DNA from: an uncultured Actinomycetes bacterium | GTDB lineage: Bacteria; Actinomycetota; Actinomycetes; Nanopelagicales; Nanopelagicaceae | Assembly: GCA_903892335.1 (NCBI GenBank) | Contig: CAITID010000011.1 | Span: 1-8,413, forward strand | Length of the DNA: 8,413 nt | Reading direction: 5' to 3' | Shown: positions 5,890 through 8,413 of the stretch, piece after piece | Layout: each line of letters begins with the position of its first letter | Numbering within the stretch: the stretch's first letter is position 1 | Position numbers and translations under genes: made by a program | The notes under the pieces: generated by a model | Seen by the model: the letters and a program-made list of their open reading frames with translations, nothing else | Database searches by the model: none | What the model was told of the DNA's origin: nothing

Positions 5890-6249
5890 ATGTCTAAGAA
5901 AGATGTGGATGCATATATCAATGCTCAGATAGAGCCACAACGAAAGTTGCTCAAGGATATGCGTACGATGATTTTAGAGATTGAACCAGAGTTAAAGCAG
6001 GTAATCTCATATGGAATCCCAGCATTTAGATTAGGTAAAGATGTGGTTTGTGGCTTGGCCGCCAGAAAAAATGGTTGCTCCTTCTACCCATTCAGTGGAT
6101 CAGTGCTTGAAGCACTTCGCGCAGATTTAAAGGATTTCTCACAAACTAAAAGTGCGCTGCACTTTGATAAGCCGCTGCCAAAAACTTTAGTGCGTAAATT
6201 AATGAATCAACGTCAAGTTCAGATAATGATCAAGAAAAAACGCAAATAG
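5890..6249 (+). CDS. DUF1801 (YdhG-like) protein
   Basis: 119-residue soluble protein of the DUF1801 / YdhG family. The family pattern is visible: VDAYINAQIEPQRKLLKDMR near the N-terminus, the hallmark SYGIPAF (40-46), a CSFYPFSG segment after a small-residue strand, FSQTKSALHF, and a C-terminal helix ending in basic residues. The related B. subtilis Fra (YdhG) has a frataxin-like fold and has been described as an iron chaperone, but most DUF1801 members are uncharacterised, so iron delivery should not be assumed here. The length is normal for single-domain members. It begins without a ribosome binding site, 25 bases after the acetyltransferase, and probably has its own leaderless transcript. 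Confidence 0.88.
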   Translation: MSKKDVDAYINAQIEPQRKLLKDMRTMILEIEPELKQVISYGIPAFRLGKDVVCGLAARKNGCSFYPFSGSVLEALRADLKDFSQTKSALHFDKPLPKTLVRKLMNQRQVQIMIKKKRK

Positions 6250-6254
6250 AGCTT

Positions 6255-6260
6255 TATCAT
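6255..6260 (+). promoter_or_regulatory. Putative -10 box for leaderless transcription of the HhH gene
   Basis: TATCAT lies exactly 12 to 7 bases before the ATG at 6267, inside the 17-base gap after the DUF1801 stop. It matches five of six TATAAT positions. No ribosome binding site is present, so transcription starting at the ATG fits. Confidence 0.5.
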
Positions 6261-6266
6261 TAAGCC

Positions 6267-6548
6267 ATGTCCAAGGCCCTGAAAGGTAAGGCGAGAAAAA
6301 AATCTGACTGTGCAGTTACAAATGGTGAAGCAGATTTAGCTAAGTATGAGAAATTAGATGGGCAGTGGCGCGAAATTGGCATAGGCGCACCTGCTCGAAG
6401 AGCATTAGTTGATGCCAAGTTATATAAAATCTCTGATCTTCGCAAGATTTCATTGGAAGATTTAGAGCAAATGCACGGCATGGGTAAGAGTGCTATCGCG
6501 CGAATTAAGCTGATCATGGATGCAAAGAAAATAAAGTTTCGCCCATGA
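6267..6548 (+). CDS. Small helix-hairpin-helix (TfoX C-terminal-like) protein
   Basis: 93 residues. A basic N-terminus (KALKGKARKKS) and a linker precede a helix-hairpin-helix domain: IGIGAPARRAL (37-47), KISDLRKISLEDLEQ (54-68), then the HGMGKSA hairpin (70-76) and a final helix ending IKFRP. This pattern occurs in the C-terminal domain of TfoX and in HhH DNA-binding modules; it normally contacts the DNA backbone without sequence specificity, or binds protein. The N-terminal TfoX domain is absent. Function not assigned. The stop codon overlaps the start of the FUSC gene (ATGA, 6545-6548), so the two are translationally coupled. Confidence 0.85.
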   Translation: MSKALKGKARKKSDCAVTNGEADLAKYEKLDGQWREIGIGAPARRALVDAKLYKISDLRKISLEDLEQMHGMGKSAIARIKLIMDAKKIKFRP

Positions 6549-7738
6549 AGAAGAGATCGTTAAAGGTATTCAACCTATTTTTTAAGCGCAAGGCATGGAT
6601 TAGAAGAGTTATCGTTGCCAGCCTAGCTTCGGCAGCAGCCTGGATTGTGGGTGATCAATTAATTCCAAATGGTGGATTAGTTGCCGCAATAGTTTGTGCT
6701 CTAAGTATTCGAATCTCACTTTATAAATCTGTTCGGGAAGGCTTTGGTCAGTTAATTGGCACAGCAATTGGTGCCAGCATTGCATTACTAACTGTTCATT
6801 TCTTTAGTTTTGGCTTTATTGCAGTTGGCACCACAGTATTACTTTGTTCGGTAGTTGCCAGAGGACTTCGCTTAGGTGAGGTTGCCTCTGTTAACGTGCC
6901 GGTAACTGCCTTAATTGTGCTGGGCCCAGGACTAAGTGAGAACACCGCTCTGCATAGACTTTCATCCACTTTAGTTGGAGCAATTATTGCAATTGCCTTT
7001 TCTTATTTTTCAGATGCAAAAACTCCTGCCGGTCGAACCATTGATCAAATTTCACGAATCGGAAGAAAATCAGCGGAGTTGTTAATTGAAATGTCAGAGG
7101 GATTAGCCTCTACATTTAATCAAAAGCAGGCGGGTAATTGGCTAGCTAAGGCAAGATTATTAGTTGAAGAGATTCCAGATTTAAGATCGCAGGCAATAGA
7201 GGCTCGTGAGTATGCAAAGTGGTCACCGTTAGTTGAGGAACAAGAGGCGGATGCTTTGTATGTAAGTGGTGTGGCAATTGAACATATGGTGGTTCAGGTC
7301 AGGACTATCGCCAGAAGATTATTTGATGCTAGCCAAGACCCAGCCAGAGTTGCGTTGGTAGATAGAGCACTAGCACACGCCCTATCTGCAACAAGTGTTG
7401 CTATCAGTGAAAAAATTGAATTAATCAAAGATGATGATCACCAAAATCAATCAGATGGAATTGCCCAAGAGCTGCAGATAGTGGCTGATAATTTAACTGA
7501 TGAGTTAATTCTTAGAAATCAGCAGATTCCCCGGGATCAACTGGTCCGTTGTATGTCATTGGTATCTGCAATCAGCATCATCGCAGCCTCCCTAGATGAA
7601 TCCTCACCAGCACTTCGCAATGTGAAGACGCCAGAGGATCCAAGCTCAAAGCCAATTATGGGTTACTCACCGATTACTAAAACCACTAAATTAAGCAAGC
7701 GAATCTGGATCGGCATACGAAAGTTTCTAAGAAGATAG
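6545..7738 (+). CDS. FUSC / aromatic acid exporter-like membrane protein
   Basis: 397-residue inner-membrane protein with about six transmembrane helices in the N-terminal 160 residues (roughly 20-38, 43-60, 66-86, 89-105, 114-131, 137-155), followed by about 240 mostly helical, charged cytoplasmic residues. This layout and the first-half sequence (for example GQLIGTAIGASIALL and VNVPVTALIVLGPG) fit the FUSC / ArAE (aromatic acid exporter) superfamily. Members are related to efflux of aromatic carboxylic acids such as p-hydroxybenzoate, but the substrate here is unknown. It is half the length of the doubled E. coli AaeB type, so it probably works as an oligomer. The start ATG overlaps the previous stop, with no independent ribosome binding site evident. 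The DinB-like gene follows nine bases after its stop. Confidence 0.8.
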   Translation: MKKRSLKVFNLFFKRKAWIRRVIVASLASAAAWIVGDQLIPNGGLVAAIVCALSIRISLYKSVREGFGQLIGTAIGASIALLTVHFFSFGFIAVGTTVLLCSVVARGLRLGEVASVNVPVTALIVLGPGLSENTALHRLSSTLVGAIIAIAFSYFSDAKTPAGRTIDQISRIGRKSAELLIEMSEGLASTFNQKQAGNWLAKARLLVEEIPDLRSQAIEAREYAKWSPLVEEQEADALYVSGVAIEHMVVQVRTIARRLFDASQDPARVALVDRALAHALSATSVAISEKIELIKDDDHQNQSDGIAQELQIVADNLTDELILRNQQIPRDQLVRCMSLVSAISIIAASLDESSPALRNVKTPEDPSSKPIMGYSPITKTTKLSKRIWIGIRKFLRR

Positions 7739-7747
7739 GATGAATAA

Positions 7748-8200
7748 ATGAATATTGAGCAGGTTGCTAAAGATTATGAATTAGCCACTAAGAAATTCCT
7801 TGATGCAGTGGCTAGCTTCCCACAGAGTAATTTAGATCAACCAAAAAAAGATGGCTGGAATGCTCGTCAAGTCATTCACCACCTAGCTGATAGTGAATCG
7901 CAAAGCTGCGCCAGATTACGCAGATTAATTGCTGAGCCTGGTACGACTATTCAAGGTTATGATGAAAACAAATGGGCAAACTCGCAAACTTTGGGTTACA
8001 AAGAGTTACCTATCGAAGCTTCACTTGCGCTGTTTAAAGCTTCTCGGGAATCTTCACTTTTACTAATTAAACGATTAACTCCTGAGCAATTAAACAATGT
8101 TGGCACACATACTGAATCAGGTGAATACTCAGTTAAAAAGTGGATAGAGACCTATACCCGCCACCCGCAGGAACACGCAGAGCAGCTATTAGCCGATTAA
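7748..8200 (+). CDS. DinB-family (DinB/YfiT-like) protein, putative metal-dependent enzyme
   Basis: 150-residue four-helix-bundle protein of the DinB / DinB_2 superfamily. GWNARQVIHHLADSE (36-50) and RHPQEHAEQL (138-147) are family hallmarks, and His45, His139 and His143 form the expected three-histidine metal site. Relatives include bacillithiol and mycothiol S-transferases and maleylpyruvate isomerase, so thiol transfer is possible, but the family is broad and the substrate is not determined. AGGA (7737-7740) overlaps the stop codon of the FUSC gene and lies seven bases before the ATG, so the two are probably in one operon. The 3' end overlaps the convergent zinc-ribbon gene by 12 bases. 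Confidence 0.9.
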   Translation: MNIEQVAKDYELATKKFLDAVASFPQSNLDQPKKDGWNARQVIHHLADSESQSCARLRRLIAEPGTTIQGYDENKWANSQTLGYKELPIEASLALFKASRESSLLLIKRLTPEQLNNVGTHTESGEYSVKKWIETYTRHPQEHAEQLLAD

Positions 8201-8389
8201 TTCAGTGCTTCGATACTTGCGCTGTGGATGCGTGCAAATCTCATCAGTCATATTCTCTGCACAATTTTCACAAAGTAGATTAAGCGAATTACACGGCACC
8301 TTAGGGCAATCGTAGAAACGATAGGCAGATGCATTGCATTTCTCACAGATTGCAATCTTCTTTGATTTTTCGCTGAACTCGATCGACAT
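8189..8389 (-). CDS. Small zinc-ribbon-like hypothetical protein (66 aa)
   Basis: 66 residues rich in cysteine: Cys15-EK-Cys18, Cys28, Cys33, Cys40-EN-Cys43 and Cys52, with His54. The two CxxC knuckles 22 residues apart look like a zinc ribbon, and the regular Cys pattern argues that this is a real gene, not a chance ORF. No known family recognised. The ATG at 8387-8389 has no ribosome binding site; a TATACT lies 18 to 13 bases before it, which would give a very short leader. It runs convergent to the DinB-like gene and its last codons overlap that gene's end by 12 bases. It is not a paralogue of the two small Cys-rich proteins at 2602-2715 and 5200-5367, whose Cys spacing differs. Confidence 0.65.
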   Translation of the reverse strand: MSIEFSEKSKKIAICEKCNASAYRFYDCPKVPCNSLNLLCENCAENMTDEICTHPQRKYRSTELIG

Positions 8390-8401
8390 TCGATTATCAA
8401 A

Positions 8402-8407
8402 AGTATA
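8402..8407 (-). promoter_or_regulatory. Possible -10 box upstream of the zinc-ribbon gene
   Basis: TATACT on the minus strand, 18 to 13 bases before the ATG, matches five of six consensus positions and would give a leader of only about six bases. The -35 region lies outside the window. An overlapping GATAAT nearer the start is a weaker alternative. Confidence 0.35.
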
Positions 8408-8413
8408 AAGCGA

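Noticed and set aside
6260..6517. Minus-strand frame opposite the HhH gene
   Set aside because: The plus-strand protein shows a clear HhH pattern and coupling to the next gene; the minus frame has neither.
1..8413. CRISPR array, insertion sequence, tRNA or rRNA
   Set aside because: No spaced repeats, transposase motifs, terminal repeats or tRNA-like cloverleaf were noticed; gaps between genes are all under 100 bases.

Overview
The window is a compact, AT-leaning stretch of bacterial chromosome with almost no intergenic space. It carries no mobile element, CRISPR array or RNA gene that I can see. Base composition, gene content and three genes with a -10-like hexamer exactly 7-12 bases before the start codon (the mark of leaderless mRNA) suggest a low-GC actinobacterium, possibly of the freshwater Nanopelagicales (acI) type. 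That placement is an inference from general resemblance, not a computed result.

Layout. Positions 2-658 hold the C-terminal part of an NhaA Na+/H+ antiporter. It converges, with a 3-base gap and a shared hairpin, on a minus-strand CPA2-type cation/proton antiporter (662-1819). Upstream of that, also on the minus strand, are an AlkD-like HEAT-repeat DNA glycosylase (1858-2571) and a 37-residue cysteine-rich protein (2602-2715) that is easily overlooked.

A divergent control region at about 2716-2807 contains a CsoR-family operator palindrome (2756-2773). Rightward from it runs what looks like a reactive-sulfur (persulfide) response operon: a CstR-type regulator with two cysteines and no copper-site histidine (2808-3095), a rhodanese lipoprotein (3105-3497), a CoA-disulfide/CoA-persulfide reductase with a C-terminal rhodanese domain (3521-5170), a second small cysteine-rich protein of 55 residues (5200-5367), and a GNAT acetyltransferase (5373-5864). 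The two small cysteine-rich proteins are clear paralogues (22 of the first 35 residues identical, five Cys and one His conserved). One lies on each side of the operator, so the same repressor could control both. This twin small-protein arrangement is the most interesting signal in the window.

The right part holds a DUF1801 protein (5890-6249), a small helix-hairpin-helix protein (6267-6548) that overlaps a FUSC-type membrane protein by ATGA (6545-7738), a DinB-family protein (7748-8200), and, convergent with it and overlapping by 12 bases, a 66-residue zinc-ribbon-like protein (8189-8389, minus).

How the genes fit together: the central cluster probably senses persulfides through the regulator's cysteine pair, moves sulfane sulfur with the two rhodanese modules (one outside the membrane, one in the cytoplasm), and reduces CoA persulfide or disulfide with NAD(P)H. 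The small cysteine-rich proteins are unassigned partners. The flanking genes look like ordinary housekeeping and stress functions.
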